Source: Paenibacillus sedimenti (GTDB lineage: Bacteria; Bacillota; Bacilli; Paenibacillales; NBRC-103111). From it: 64,000 nucleotides of DNA. Position numbers and translations under genes: made by a program. A model generated the notes under the pieces. It was not told where the DNA came from and ran no database searches. It saw only the letters and a list, made by a program, of their open reading frames with translations. This document shows positions 44,687 through 54,663 of this stretch, piece after piece. Each line of letters opens with the position of its first letter. The first letter of the stretch is position 1. Location of the stretch: contig NZ_JACVVD010000002.1 in assembly GCF_014534655.1 (NCBI RefSeq), positions 620,001 through 684,000 of the forward strand, written 5' to 3'.

Positions 44687-45862
44687 ATGCGACAAAATGG
44701 ATCTGCCCTTGCGCTAGGGTTATCGACAATGGCTATGATGGCTTCGTTCGTCATCTGGAGCGTGTTTTCTCCGATTGCCGGACAAATCCAGGAGCTGTAT
44801 CATCTTAGTACCATTCAAAAAAGCGTACTGATTGCCGCGCCGGTTCTTCTCGGATCGGTTCTGCGAATCCCGATGGGGATTTATACGGATCGTTTCGGCG
44901 GTAAAAGAGTCTTCGCTGCAACGATGCTGTTTCTTGTGATTCCTCTGTTTCTGGCCGGTTGGGCCCATTCCTATTGGCTTCTGCTGTTATGTGCCGTGTT
45001 TATCGGGATGGCGGGGACGACGTTTGCGATATCCCTGACTTATGTATCCAGATGGTTCCCTCCGGAGAGGCAAGGGCTTGTGCTTGGTTTGGCGGGACTG
45101 GGCAACTTGGGCGGAGCTGCGGCGAGCTATACATTGCCTTTTGTATTTAACAGCTATGGATTGCAATGGGTGTTTTGGAGTCTGGCGATCATGATTGTGA
45201 TCGTGACCATAATTTTCTCGATCGGCACGAGAGATTTGCCCCCGCCGGCCAAAGTGAAGACATTCAAGCAATCGATGATTGTACTGAAGGAACGATCGAC
45301 TTGGTATTTATCGATCTTTTATTTTCTGACTTTCGGCGGTTTCGTTGCTTTCGGAGCGTACTTGCCGACATTTCTTAAAGATTTATTTCAATTATCGGCG
45401 ACGGACGCGGGCATGAAAACGGCGGGATTTGTCTTGATCGCCACGCTCATTCGCCCGTTAGGCGGATATATGGCCGACCGTATCGGTTCGCGCAGGGTTC
45501 TGACGGCCGTGTTTGCCGGAATCATTATTACATCGCTTGCCATGGCGGCGACCTTGCACCAATTTGCCGGATTCAGCGTGAGCTGTCTGGCGGCAGCAGC
45601 TTTACTCGGAGTGGGGAACGGGGCCGTGTTCAAGATGGTTCCCGAGGTCTCTGCGGGCAATACGGGAGCGGTCACAGGCATCGTCGGAGCTGCAGGCGGT
45701 GTGGGCGGTTTTTTCCCGCCGATCGTACTCGGCATTATTAAAGATTTAACAGGCGCTTATACGCTTGGGTTCGTTATGCTTATGCTTTTTGCCTGTGTTT
45801 GTCTCTGGCTGAACCAAGCGACCAAGCGCATGGCGATAGCCAAACAAAGCGCCGCGGCTTGA
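44687..45862 (+). CDS. nasA: Nitrate/nitrite transporter, MFS (NarK/NasA-like)
   Basis: A 391-residue transporter of the nitrate-nitrite porter family with 12 spans. The nitrate signatures are present as GMAGTTFAISLTYVSRWFPPERQGLVLGLAGLGNLGGAAAS in helices 4-5 and GNGAVFKMVPEVSAGNTGAVTGIVGAAGGVGGFFPP in helices 10-11 (each in short runs). It imports nitrate and may export nitrite. GGGGAGAGGAA lies upstream. It stands between the nitrite and nitrate reductase genes. Confidence 0.92.
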   Translation: MRQNGSALALGLSTMAMMASFVIWSVFSPIAGQIQELYHLSTIQKSVLIAAPVLLGSVLRIPMGIYTDRFGGKRVFAATMLFLVIPLFLAGWAHSYWLLLLCAVFIGMAGTTFAISLTYVSRWFPPERQGLVLGLAGLGNLGGAAASYTLPFVFNSYGLQWVFWSLAIMIVIVTIIFSIGTRDLPPPAKVKTFKQSMIVLKERSTWYLSIFYFLTFGGFVAFGAYLPTFLKDLFQLSATDAGMKTAGFVLIATLIRPLGGYMADRIGSRRVLTAVFAGIIITSLAMAATLHQFAGFSVSCLAAAALLGVGNGAVFKMVPEVSAGNTGAVTGIVGAAGGVGGFFPPIVLGIIKDLTGAYTLGFVMLMLFACVCLWLNQATKRMAIAKQSAAA

Positions 45863-45924
45863 GTAAGCGGATGATCCGGAGCGGGAACGGAATTTCAGCA
45901 GGGGAATGTGGAGGTTAGGCATAC

Positions 45925-48306
45925 ATGGGGAAACAAAAACTTGTCTTAATCGGTAACGGTATGGCCGGTGTGCGCTGCATAGAAGAAATTCTGGCGCTTG
46001 CTCCAGGCCGCTTTGAAATTACGATTTTCGGTGGCGAGCCGCACCCGAACTATAACCGCATCATGCTGTCCAAGGTGCTTCAGGGCGACACGACGGTGAA
46101 TGACATTACCATCAACGACTGGCAGTGGTACAAAGACAATAACATTACGCTCTATGCGGGAGATCCGGTCGTTAGCATCGATACGGCAAAGCGCAGGGTA
46201 ACGAGCGAAAAAGGGGTTGCTGTCGAGTACGACCAGTTAATTCTCGCAACCGGTTCTTTGCCGTTCATGCTTCCGCTGCCGGGGGCCGATAAGCCGGGTG
46301 TGACGGCCTTCCGGGACATCAGCGATTGCAACAAAATGCTGGAAGCTTCCAAATCGTACAAGAAAGCCGTCGTGATCGGCGGCGGACTGCTCGGTCTGGA
46401 AGCGGCCCGCGGTTTGCTCAACTTGGGCATGGAAGTTCATGTGGTGCATATTTTCAATTATTTGATGGAGCGTCAACTGACCCCGACGTCAGCAGGTATG
46501 CTGCGCAAAGAGCTGGAAAAGCAGGGCATGCGCTTCCTGCTTGAAAAACAGACGGAAAAAATTATCGGCAAAAAACGGGTGGAAGGACTCCTGTTCAAGG
46601 ACGGAAGCAAAGTAGAGGCCGATCTGGTCGTCATAGCGGTTGGTGTGCGTCCGAACATTAAGCTTGCGGCGGATAGCGGCATAGAGACGAATCGGGCGAT
46701 CGTTGTAAATGATTATATGGAAACGAATGTGCCCGGTGTTTATGCGGTCGGAGAATGCGCGGAGCACCGCGGAATGGTATACGGACTCGTAGCGCCGTTA
46801 TATGAGCAGGGCAAAGTGCTGGCGAAGCGGATTTGCGGCGCTGAAACCGAAGGCTATCCGGGATCGATCTTGTACTCGCAGTTGAAAGTATCCGGCGTAG
46901 AAGTGTTCTCTGCCGGGGAGATCCGCGATGCCGAGATTACCACTTCGGTTAAAGCGATCGACGGAATTCGCAACACGTATAAAAAAATTGCCGTTCGCGA
47001 CAACAAAATCGTTGGAGCGGTATTGTTCGGAGACAGCAGCGAAGGCAATAAGCTGCTCGGTTATATTAAACAGAATGCAGACGTATCCGTGTTGGAGGAA
47101 GCGGCGGCAACGGGCGGCGGAGCGGATGAGGCTTATGCGGACTCGCTATCCCCTAACGCGACCGTGTGCTCCTGCAACGGCGTGACGAAGGGCGCGATTC
47201 TCGACGCGGTTCGCGAGAACGGATGCGAAAGCGTCGACGACGTTCGCGCGTGCACGCGGGCGTCGAGCACGTGCGGCGGTTGCAAGCCGCTTGTGGCGTC
47301 GCTGCTGCAGCTGGCGCTAAAGAGCAAGGACGCGCCGGCTGCGCCGAAGGAGACGGTGTGCGGCTGCACGGCGCACAGCCATGACGAGCTGCGCGCAGCG
47401 GTGCGCGGCGCAGGATTTGCTTCAGCGCGCGAGGCGATGAGCGCGCTGGGCTGGAGCAAGGCGGACGGCTGTGCAGTGTGCCGTCCGGCCTTGCAGTATT
47501 ACGTCGGCCAGGCGCTGAGCGCTGCGGCTGCCGACGCGAATGCCGGAGCGGCTGCGCAGCCGGCTCCGGCGGCGAGCCTGCTCGCGGACGGCACGTATGC
47601 CGTCACGCCCCGCATGTACGGCGGCGTGACGAGCGCCGGACAGCTGAGACAAATTGCGGATGTGGTCGACAAGTACGACATTCCGCTTGTGAAGCTCACC
47701 GGCGGCGCGCATCTGGATCTGCTGGGCATCGATGCAGATCGGGTGGACTCCGTCGGTGCGGAGCTCGGACAGCCGGCAGCGTCGCCGGCTTTTGGCAAAA
47801 CCATCGATTCCGTGGCAACTTGCGCAGGAATCGTCTACGATCGCGGCGCTCTGCAGGATTCCGTCCGGCTGGGCGCCAGCCTCGAACGCAGATTGGAGCG
47901 CCTGCAAATGCCTGCTGCGGTTAGCGTTGCTGTCTCCGCAAGCCCTCTGCACCGCGCTGGGACGCTTGCCAAGGATCTTGGCATAGTCGGCGCGCCAGGC
48001 GGCTGGGAGATCTACGTTGGCGGCAGCAGTGGCATGAAGCTCCGCAAGGGAGAGCTGCTGTGCATGGAGCCTTCGGAAGAAGCGGTACTGGAGCTGTCGG
48101 CAGCATACCTGCAGTGGTACCGTGAAGAGGCGAACTACGGCGAAACGACAGCACAGTGGATAGAGCGCATAGGCATTACACAGCTGCGGGAAGGATTATT
48201 TGATCTCCTGTTCCGCGCGGAGCTGATTGCAAGAATGAACCTCGAACAGCAGTTTTCCGAACATCAGCAAGTAAATCCGCAGCCTCCGGCTGCTTTGATA
48301 AGGTGA
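45925..48306 (+). CDS. nasB: Nitrate reductase electron-transfer subunit (NasB), NirB paralogue without siroheme ligands
   Basis: A 793-residue protein with the same order as NasD: reductase domain (GNGMAGVRCIEEI, VIGGGLLGLEAARGL), two BFD-like segments (VCSCNGVTKGA...CGGCKP and VCGCTAHS...GCAVCRP) and a C-terminal nitrite-reductase-like domain. In that domain only C633 remains; the other three ligands are D639, S673 and R677. Siroheme-[4Fe-4S] cannot be bound, so it should pass electrons from NAD(P)H to NasC rather than reduce nitrite, as for B. subtilis NasB. The stretch at 47130-47960 is very GC-rich. GGAGG upstream. Confidence 0.9.
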   Translation: MGKQKLVLIGNGMAGVRCIEEILALAPGRFEITIFGGEPHPNYNRIMLSKVLQGDTTVNDITINDWQWYKDNNITLYAGDPVVSIDTAKRRVTSEKGVAVEYDQLILATGSLPFMLPLPGADKPGVTAFRDISDCNKMLEASKSYKKAVVIGGGLLGLEAARGLLNLGMEVHVVHIFNYLMERQLTPTSAGMLRKELEKQGMRFLLEKQTEKIIGKKRVEGLLFKDGSKVEADLVVIAVGVRPNIKLAADSGIETNRAIVVNDYMETNVPGVYAVGECAEHRGMVYGLVAPLYEQGKVLAKRICGAETEGYPGSILYSQLKVSGVEVFSAGEIRDAEITTSVKAIDGIRNTYKKIAVRDNKIVGAVLFGDSSEGNKLLGYIKQNADVSVLEEAAATGGGADEAYADSLSPNATVCSCNGVTKGAILDAVRENGCESVDDVRACTRASSTCGGCKPLVASLLQLALKSKDAPAAPKETVCGCTAHSHDELRAAVRGAGFASAREAMSALGWSKADGCAVCRPALQYYVGQALSAAAADANAGAAAQPAPAASLLADGTYAVTPRMYGGVTSAGQLRQIADVVDKYDIPLVKLTGGAHLDLLGIDADRVDSVGAELGQPAASPAFGKTIDSVATCAGIVYDRGALQDSVRLGASLERRLERLQMPAAVSVAVSASPLHRAGTLAKDLGIVGAPGGWEIYVGGSSGMKLRKGELLCMEPSEEAVLELSAAYLQWYREEANYGETTAQWIERIGITQLREGLFDLLFRAELIARMNLEQQFSEHQQVNPQPPAALIR

Positions 48307-48315
48307 GCTGAGCGT

Positions 48316-50451
48316 ATGAGTCGATTAGTAGAGCAAGAACAAGCTGGCAGCAGTTCTCTTCGCGTGATGGATACACAGTGTCCATTTTGCAGCGTACAGT
48401 GCAAGATGCAGGTTATTGAAGATCAGGGCGCTGATGGGGGGCGCCCGGTCTATACGGTTGTTCCCAAGCCGAATCTCGCTTCGGAAGGACGTCTTTGCAT
48501 AAAAGGCATGAACGCTTACCAGCACGTGTTGACAGGCGAACGGATCCTCCATCCGATGGTAAAGAAGGAGGGGCAGTTCATCCGTATATCGTGGGAGGAC
48601 GCGTATGAGCTTATGGTAAGCAAGTTTGCTGAGCTTCGCGGGGCGTATGGCAATCATACGGTCGGACTTTACGGCGGCGGTTCACTGACGAATGAATCCG
48701 CCTATTTGCTGGGCAAATTTGCGCGCGTTGCGCTGCAGACGAAGTACATTGATTATAACGGAAGATTTTGCATGTCGGCTGCGGCTTCGGCAGGAGTAAA
48801 AGTGTTTGGCATCGACCGCGGTTTGACGAATCAGCTTTCGGATATTGAATTGGCCGACTGCATCATATTGGCCGGGACGAATATAGCGGAGTGCCAGCCG
48901 ACGCTCACGCCTTATTTTACAAGAGCGAAGGAGAAGGGCTCCTATATCATTGCAATCGACCCGAGGGAAACCGGTACGACTCGTATCGCGGATCTTCATC
49001 TGAGAGTGAAGCCGGGCATGGATGCGACCTTGGCCAATGGGATGCTGAAGGTTCTGCTTGATGAAGGTCTGATAGATGAGGCCTTCGTTCAGCAGCGCAC
49101 CAAAGGTTTCGCAGAACTGAAAGCGCATCTGAATGCGCTCGACCTGAAGGAGATTGCCGAGTTAACCGGCGTATCCGCCGAACTGATCCGCAAAGCTGCG
49201 CTGGCTTACGGCAAAGCGGCAACCGGCATGGTATTCACGGCAAGAGGCGTAGAGCAGCAGACCGACGGGCATATGGCGGTCCGCAATTTCTTGAACCTCG
49301 TTTTGCTAACGGGTAAAATCGGCAAGCCCGGCTGCGGCTACGGTGCTGTCACTGGTCAAGGAAACGGTCAGGGCGGAAGAGAGCACGGGCAGAAGGCCGA
49401 CCAGCTCCCGGGCTACCGTCTTATCGAGAATCCTGAAGACCGCGCTTATGTCGCCGGCGTGTGGGGAATTGATCCCAGCGAGCTTCCTAGCAAAGGCGTC
49501 TCTGCCTATGAGATGATGGAAAAAGTTTACGAGCAGGAGATTCGCGCTTTGTTCGTCATGGGCTCCAATCCGATCGTCTCCAACCCGAATGCCAACTTCG
49601 TGGAAGAAGGCCTGAAGAAGCTCGATTTTCTCGTAGTCGCCGACTTCCTCATGTCGGAGACTGCGCAGCTCGCAGACCTGATTTTGCCTGTGTCCGCATA
49701 TCTCGAGAATGCGGGGACGCTGACGAACCTCGAAGGACGTGTGCTGCTGAGGGAAGCCGGCCGTCCTGCGCCGGGCGAATCAAAGCATGATTGGCAGATC
49801 CTTTGCGATTTGGCCGACAGATTAGGCAGAGGTTCATTCTTCAACTTCGCAAGCGTAGAAGACATCTTTAACGAACTCCGGTTGGCTAGCCGTGGTGGTG
49901 TAGCGGACTACTATGGCATCACCTATGACCGTTTGCGGAAGGAAGAGGGCGTATACTGGCCTTGTCCGGAGCCGGAGCATCCCGGCGCCAAGCGCTTGTT
50001 TGAATCTTCATTTCCGCTCCCGGAAGGCAAAGCGCTGTTGACTCCTGTGGAGAACCATCTGCCGAAGGAACTGGTCAGCGATGAGTATCCATTGTACCTG
50101 ACTACCGGTCGTGTGCTTACGCACTATCTGACCGGCGTGCAGACAAGAAGAAGCCATTCTTTGGCTGCGCGTGATGTGGAGTCGTTCATGGAAATTCATC
50201 CGCGAACAGCTAAAAAGTATCGCATTGAAGATGCCACCCTTGTGAAGCTGGAATCCAAACGAGGCGTCATCTACGTACGCAGCCGGTTCAGCAGTGATAT
50301 CCGTGAGGATACGGTATTCGTGCCGATGCATTGGGGCGATACTCAAAACGTCAATAAAATTACGCATGACGCGCTTGATCCGACCTGTAGAATGCCTGGT
50401 TTTAAGGTGTGTGCAGTAAACGTAAGCCCGTTAGTTACGGAATACGCCTAA
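48316..50451 (+). CDS. nasC: Assimilatory nitrate reductase catalytic subunit
   Basis: Reduces nitrate to nitrite at a bis-MGD molybdenum site. The 711-residue protein has the N-terminal [4Fe-4S] ligands C22, C25, C29 and C61 (CPFCSVQC and EGRLCIKG), molybdopterin domains with GGGSLTNESAYLLGKFARVA, GTNIAECQPTLTPYF, GNGQGGREHGQKADQLPGYR, and a C-terminal domain TGRVLTHYLTGVQTRRS. No Tat signal, so cytosolic. It begins 9 bases after nasB, from which it should receive electrons. A terminator follows. Confidence 0.95.
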   Translation: MSRLVEQEQAGSSSLRVMDTQCPFCSVQCKMQVIEDQGADGGRPVYTVVPKPNLASEGRLCIKGMNAYQHVLTGERILHPMVKKEGQFIRISWEDAYELMVSKFAELRGAYGNHTVGLYGGGSLTNESAYLLGKFARVALQTKYIDYNGRFCMSAAASAGVKVFGIDRGLTNQLSDIELADCIILAGTNIAECQPTLTPYFTRAKEKGSYIIAIDPRETGTTRIADLHLRVKPGMDATLANGMLKVLLDEGLIDEAFVQQRTKGFAELKAHLNALDLKEIAELTGVSAELIRKAALAYGKAATGMVFTARGVEQQTDGHMAVRNFLNLVLLTGKIGKPGCGYGAVTGQGNGQGGREHGQKADQLPGYRLIENPEDRAYVAGVWGIDPSELPSKGVSAYEMMEKVYEQEIRALFVMGSNPIVSNPNANFVEEGLKKLDFLVVADFLMSETAQLADLILPVSAYLENAGTLTNLEGRVLLREAGRPAPGESKHDWQILCDLADRLGRGSFFNFASVEDIFNELRLASRGGVADYYGITYDRLRKEEGVYWPCPEPEHPGAKRLFESSFPLPEGKALLTPVENHLPKELVSDEYPLYLTTGRVLTHYLTGVQTRRSHSLAARDVESFMEIHPRTAKKYRIEDATLVKLESKRGVIYVRSRFSSDIREDTVFVPMHWGDTQNVNKITHDALDPTCRMPGFKVCAVNVSPLVTEYA

Positions 50452-50459
50452 TATTATGG

Positions 50460-50512
50460 CCTTAAAAAAATGGATAGAGAGGCAGAATCATTCTGACCAC
50501 TCTATCCATTAT
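50460..50512. terminator. Hairpin terminator between nasC and the LacI-type gene
   Basis: AATGGATAGAG and CTCTATCCATT form a stem with an inner CAGAA/TTCTG pair; T-rich flanks on both strands suit the convergent genes. Confidence 0.85.
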
Positions 50513-50518
50513 TCATTA

Positions 50519-51535
50519 CTATGACTTCCTGCGCGTCGACTCACGTATTATCAATTGCGGCTGCATCCGCTTTGTCTCCCATGAGCGTTCCATGCCGTGG
50601 ATGCGCTGCATCAGCATCGTTGCAGCGGTCACACCGAGCTCGAACGTGTCAATATTAAGCGAGGTGAGAGGTGGTGAGGTGTAAGCAGCAAGCGGGAACT
50701 GATCAAAGGTAACGATGCCGATTTCGTCCGGCACCTTCAATTTATGTTCGTGAATCGCCTTCAAAGCGCCGAATGCCGTGTAGTTGTTAATACAAACAAC
50801 CGCATTAGGAGGCGTTTCGAGGGAAAGCAATTCTCTCATCAATTTATAGCCGTTCACTTCGTTCGCATAGCCCGGTTTAATATATTCATTCACGAAAGGC
50901 TTGCCATATTTCGCAAGAGCCTCTGTAAAGCCTGTTAGTCGTTTGCTGAAAATAGGCTCATTGGCCTCTCCGCCAACGAAAGCGCAGCGACCATAGCCTT
51001 GGAAGATCAGATGCTCGGTAATCAGCTCACCGCCTCTCTGATTGTCGATATCGACCCAGCTCATATCGGTGAAGCCAGGCAATTCGCCGATGGAGATAAA
51101 AGGGAAACCGGCTTCATTAAATGTTACCGCCATCTGTTTCGTTAGTAAGGAGTTGTCCAAAATGAAGCCATCTACCCGTTTATTGAAAACAAACCGATTC
51201 ATCAATTGAAGGTTATCATGCGAATGATAATTGCAAATCGTCAACTCGTAGCCTAGCGGACCTATAACACTTTCTACGCCACCGATAATGTTATAAAAAA
51301 AGTAATTGAGAAAATCGTCACGTCTAGACATGTCTACAAGCAAGCCGACATTAAAGCTGCTCTTACGCGCAAGCTGCGTAGCAATACTGCTGGGGGTATA
51401 GTTCATTTCACTCATAACCTGACGTACTCTGCGCTTCGTTTCCTCCGATATGCTCGGAGCGTCATTCAGCACCTTAGATACGGTTGACTTCGCAACATTT
51501 GCTGCCTTGGCTATGTCGTTGATGGTTATTTTCAT
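50519..51535 (-). CDS. LacI-family transcriptional regulator
   Basis: A 338-residue regulator. The N-terminal HTH and hinge helix read MKITINDIAKAANVAKSTVSKVLND followed by TPSSIATQLARKSS (short runs), then a sugar-binding core (FNVGLLVDMSRRD, FISIGELPGF, YGRCAFVGGEANE, FDQFPLAAYTSPPLTSL). The ligand is not readable and no catabolic operon adjoins it. The start MKIT at 51535 is the family start; the spacing to a purine-rich site is long. A palindrome at 51729-51741 upstream could be its own operator. Confidence 0.9.
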   Translation of the reverse strand: MKITINDIAKAANVAKSTVSKVLNDAPSISEETKRRVRQVMSEMNYTPSSIATQLARKSSFNVGLLVDMSRRDDFLNYFFYNIIGGVESVIGPLGYELTICNYHSHDNLQLMNRFVFNKRVDGFILDNSLLTKQMAVTFNEAGFPFISIGELPGFTDMSWVDIDNQRGGELITEHLIFQGYGRCAFVGGEANEPIFSKRLTGFTEALAKYGKPFVNEYIKPGYANEVNGYKLMRELLSLETPPNAVVCINNYTAFGALKAIHEHKLKVPDEIGIVTFDQFPLAAYTSPPLTSLNIDTFELGVTAATMLMQRIHGMERSWETKRMQPQLIIRESTRRKS

Positions 51536-51728
51536 GGCGCCAATCCCCACTCCTATAAGCCTATAATGTTCACTGCCGATTATATACCATCTTACCACAG
51601 AAGCATGCAAATTGTTTTGGATATCTTAAATCAATTTTCTTGTTTTTTCCATTTAACTTTCTTTAAGTTTTGCATGATTTCGGATGTTATAGCCAAGTTA
51701 ACGCTCGCATTATATACTGACTATGTAT

Positions 51729-51741
51729 TTGAACGTTTCAA
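51729..51741. promoter_or_regulatory. LacI-type palindrome in the divergent gap
   Basis: TTGAACGTTTCAA is palindromic around a central CG, the usual form of LacI-family operators. It lies between the LacI gene and the three-PAS kinase gene. Confidence 0.45.
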
Positions 51742-51755
51742 TTAACATTGCGACT

Positions 51756-51769
51756 GGTAAACGCTTCCA
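51756..51769 (+). promoter_or_regulatory. Candidate cre site before the PAS kinase gene
   Basis: GGTAAACGCTTCCA fits TGNAANCGNWNNCW except for the first base. It lies 51 bases before the kinase start. It could equally be bound by the neighbouring LacI-family protein. Confidence 0.4.
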
Positions 51770-51819
51770 TTAAGGTTTTTTTTAGAATATCCTAGTAGGG
51801 TAGGGTGGAATGAACCAAG

Positions 51820-53634
51820 ATGACGACTATAGGAAACCCTGTTAATGATCCGCTGTTACCCCTAATTGAATATGTGCCAATCGGAGTTGTGATGATTGGG
51901 AAGGATGGTCTGATCAAGAGAGTAAATCCAATTTTTTGCGAATTTATTGGGTATACAGAAGCGGAACTGTTGCAGATGAACGTACACGATTTTACGCATC
52001 CGGATGATAGGGAGTTAAGTCAGAACCGTGTTTCCGCTATCGAGCATTCTTCCAGTACCTTTAAATTGGAAAAACGGTATTTGCACAAAGAAGGTCACGT
52101 CATATGGGGACTTGTTCAGGGATTAAAAAAAACAAGCAGTGATGGATCCCCGGAACAGCCATATTATGTAGGATTTATTCAGGATATTACGCAATTAAAG
52201 CGACAAGAGGAAGAACTGAGGGCAACTAAAGAGAAATATGAATCTCTAATTCATAACTCCTCGGATGCCATTGTGATCTATGATTTAGAAGGTCATGTAA
52301 TGAAAATCAATGAAGCTTTCACGCACATGTTTGGCTGGCAAGAGCACGATGTATTGGGTGTCCAATTACCCATTACCCCACCTGACAGATTGCAGAATGT
52401 GCAAGAGATTATTCGAAAAGTAGTTAGTGGTGAAATCATTCACAATATGGAAATGGTGAAAATGTGTAAGGACGGAACGCTCCTGGAGACGAGTATGTCG
52501 CTTTCGCCTATTCGCAGCGCGCAAGAGAATGTCATCATGCTGGCAGCCATCTTTCGTGATATCACGCTGCAGAAGGCACTGTGGCTTCAGGCTAAAGAGC
52601 AGGAGGAATCGTATAAGCAGCTGCTTGCCAACTGGCCGGATGCTTTTATGATCTTGAAGCAAGGCGTATGGGTATACAGCAATCCGGCAGGCTTACTGCT
52701 TCTTGGCGCAGAACGGGATGAGCAAGTGATCGGCCGGTCTGTGTTTGAGTTTCATCAAGCTGATGAATATGAACATATCCAATTGAAAATCAGTCAGGTG
52801 CTTCAAGGAGAAATCCACCGCAGTGAGCTGCAGAAATTTAAACGTTTGGACGGCAAAATCATCGATGTGGAAGTGACACGCATTCCTGCTGTCTATGAAC
52901 AGGAGCCGGCCATCCATGTACTGATTCGCGACGTGACCGAACGCGTCAAGACGGAAGAGCTGATGCGCGTATCCGATAAATTGAATGCTGTAGGACAACT
53001 GGCTGCCGGCATCGCCCATGAAATCCGTAATCCATTGACCGCCATTAATGGGTTCGTACAACTGATGCAAACCAGGTATCCTGAGGCGCATCATTACTTT
53101 GACATCATCAAATCAGAAGTGGAACGCATCGATTCGATTACTAGTGAGCTCTTGCTCTTAGCGAAACCGAGTCTCAAGTCTTCTATGGCAGAGGATGTAT
53201 GCGAGCTTTTGAACCAAGTATGCCCTCTCCTTGAGACTCAGGGAATCATGAGTAACGTGCAAATCATACGCGACTACAAGGTGGCACCGTTACCCGTTAT
53301 GTGTGATGCCAATCAACTGAAACAAGTTTTCATTAATTTGCTCAAAAATGCCATTGAAGCCATGCCTGCTGGCGGACAAATAAAGATTGTTGCAGATCTT
53401 GAAGGGGATGAAATCCAGATTACCATCATAGATCAGGGACCGGGCATTCCCATTGAGCTGATGAACAGGATCGGGCAGCCCTTTTACACGACCAAACCGA
53501 ATGGCACAGGCCTGGGGCTTGTGGTGAGCTACAACATCGTTCAAAATCATGGAGGAAGTATCACTATAGCGAACATGCAGAATGAAGGAGCTGCTTTCAC
53601 CATAAAGCTGCCATGCGTCCGTAAGGAGGTATGA
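51820..53634 (+). CDS. Soluble three-PAS histidine kinase (sporulation-kinase type)
   Basis: A 604-residue cytosolic kinase. Three PAS domains (about 10-130, 135-255 and 265-380: YVPIGVVMIGKDGLIKRVNP, LIHNSSDAIVIYDLEGHV, LANWPDAFMILKQGVW) precede the kinase core with His400 in AGIAHEIRNPLTAINGF, N box NLLKNAIEAMP, and G boxes DQGPGIP and GTGLGL. Architecture and the GFVQLM segment resemble KinA/KinE-type kinases feeding Spo0F, so entry to sporulation is a likely output. No regulator is adjacent. The ribosome site is weak (AGGGTGG, 11 bases off). Confidence 0.88.
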   Translation: MTTIGNPVNDPLLPLIEYVPIGVVMIGKDGLIKRVNPIFCEFIGYTEAELLQMNVHDFTHPDDRELSQNRVSAIEHSSSTFKLEKRYLHKEGHVIWGLVQGLKKTSSDGSPEQPYYVGFIQDITQLKRQEEELRATKEKYESLIHNSSDAIVIYDLEGHVMKINEAFTHMFGWQEHDVLGVQLPITPPDRLQNVQEIIRKVVSGEIIHNMEMVKMCKDGTLLETSMSLSPIRSAQENVIMLAAIFRDITLQKALWLQAKEQEESYKQLLANWPDAFMILKQGVWVYSNPAGLLLLGAERDEQVIGRSVFEFHQADEYEHIQLKISQVLQGEIHRSELQKFKRLDGKIIDVEVTRIPAVYEQEPAIHVLIRDVTERVKTEELMRVSDKLNAVGQLAAGIAHEIRNPLTAINGFVQLMQTRYPEAHHYFDIIKSEVERIDSITSELLLLAKPSLKSSMAEDVCELLNQVCPLLETQGIMSNVQIIRDYKVAPLPVMCDANQLKQVFINLLKNAIEAMPAGGQIKIVADLEGDEIQITIIDQGPGIPIELMNRIGQPFYTTKPNGTGLGLVVSYNIVQNHGGSITIANMQNEGAAFTIKLPCVRKEV

Positions 53635-53640
53635 AGCAAA

Positions 53641-53692
53641 AAAAGGTCCATGAGTCGAAATGGTTATCACTTCGATTCATGGGCCTTTTCAA
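53641..53692. terminator. Bidirectional hairpin terminator
   Basis: AAAAGGTCCATGAGTCGAA and TTCGATTCATGGGCCTTTT form a 19-bp near-perfect stem between convergent genes. Confidence 0.85.
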
Positions 53693-53710
53693 GTCAGATT
53701 TATATGGATG

Positions 53711-54592
53711 TCAGGGCTGCCGCCAGCTTTTCCGAAAATCTAACGGCGTCATCCCCTCTCTTTGTTTAAATGTTTTAATGAAAAAGCTGGTTTGATTATA
53801 GCCGGCATGTTCGGCAATCTGTCCAATGCTTAATCGCGAATATTTCAGCATGTCTTTAGCTAGCGACAATCGAACGTTAGTCAAATATTCGTTCGGCGAA
53901 TACCCGGTGTATTTTTTGAATTCCCGAGCCAAATGGTACTTATTGAAGTTATGGTATTCGGCCAAATCATCCAAGGTAATTTTTTTGCTGCAATTTCGTT
54001 CCATTTCATTCATGATTTCGAGAATATACGGAGGAAACAGCGCTGTATGCTCTTCCGAATGTCTATGAATACTTTGGAGCAGCAGTTCGGTCAGTATTTC
54101 CAAAATCCACTTGGAGCTCAGGATGTCGGTATGAATACTACGGCGACCATGTGCTTGGAGCAGTTGATCGAACAGCGAAGGCAGCGGCGAGTCTTCGTTA
54201 AGTTCATGAATCGGACCGCCGGCGTTTTTGGAAATGAGTTCAAAATAGCTTTGACTGGTCCCGCCGTTAAAATGAAGCCATACCGTCTCCCATTGCCCCG
54301 GTGTACCGGTTTGGTAAACGTGCCGTTCCTTGCAATCGATCAAGAAAATGCTATTTGGTGAAAGTTTGTAGCCCTTGCCGCGATAGTGCAGCTGTCCGGA
54401 TCCCGTTTTGGTCAGTAACAATAAAAAGGAATGATATTGCTCGCGGTCTGTATAGTAATTGCCGTTCGCGTAAAAATGTCCAACCGCCTGGACGTAAAAA
54501 AACATCGACTGCGCTAACAGACTTGGCGTAACTTCGATATTTACGGATTTCGGGTCGAGATCCCACTCAACCAGCAGCGGGTATTTACGCAT
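53711..54592 (-). CDS. AraC-family sugar regulator
   Basis: A 293-residue regulator with an N-terminal cupin-like effector domain (QYHSFLLLLTKTGSGQLHYRGKGY) and two C-terminal HTH motifs (ITLDDLAEYHNFNKYHLAREFKKYTG and LSIGQIAEHAGYNQTSFFIKTFKQREG in short runs). It is divergent from the isomerase/mutarotase operon at 54727 and probably activates it. GAGGTG lies 6 bases before the ATG at 54592. Effector probably the pathway sugar. Confidence 0.9.
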   Translation of the reverse strand: MRKYPLLVEWDLDPKSVNIEVTPSLLAQSMFFYVQAVGHFYANGNYYTDREQYHSFLLLLTKTGSGQLHYRGKGYKLSPNSIFLIDCKERHVYQTGTPGQWETVWLHFNGGTSQSYFELISKNAGGPIHELNEDSPLPSLFDQLLQAHGRRSIHTDILSSKWILEILTELLLQSIHRHSEEHTALFPPYILEIMNEMERNCSKKITLDDLAEYHNFNKYHLAREFKKYTGYSPNEYLTNVRLSLAKDMLKYSRLSIGQIAEHAGYNQTSFFIKTFKQREGMTPLDFRKSWRQP

Positions 54593-54663
54593 AGAAATCA
54601 CCTCAATTGATGAACAGCAAGATAGTCGTATTTTATCTCAATATTATGTGATGTTTTCCGATT

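Noticed and set aside
47422..47952. Overlapping open frames on both strands within nasB
   Set aside because: By-product of the GC-rich stretch; the NasB frame is continuous and conserved.
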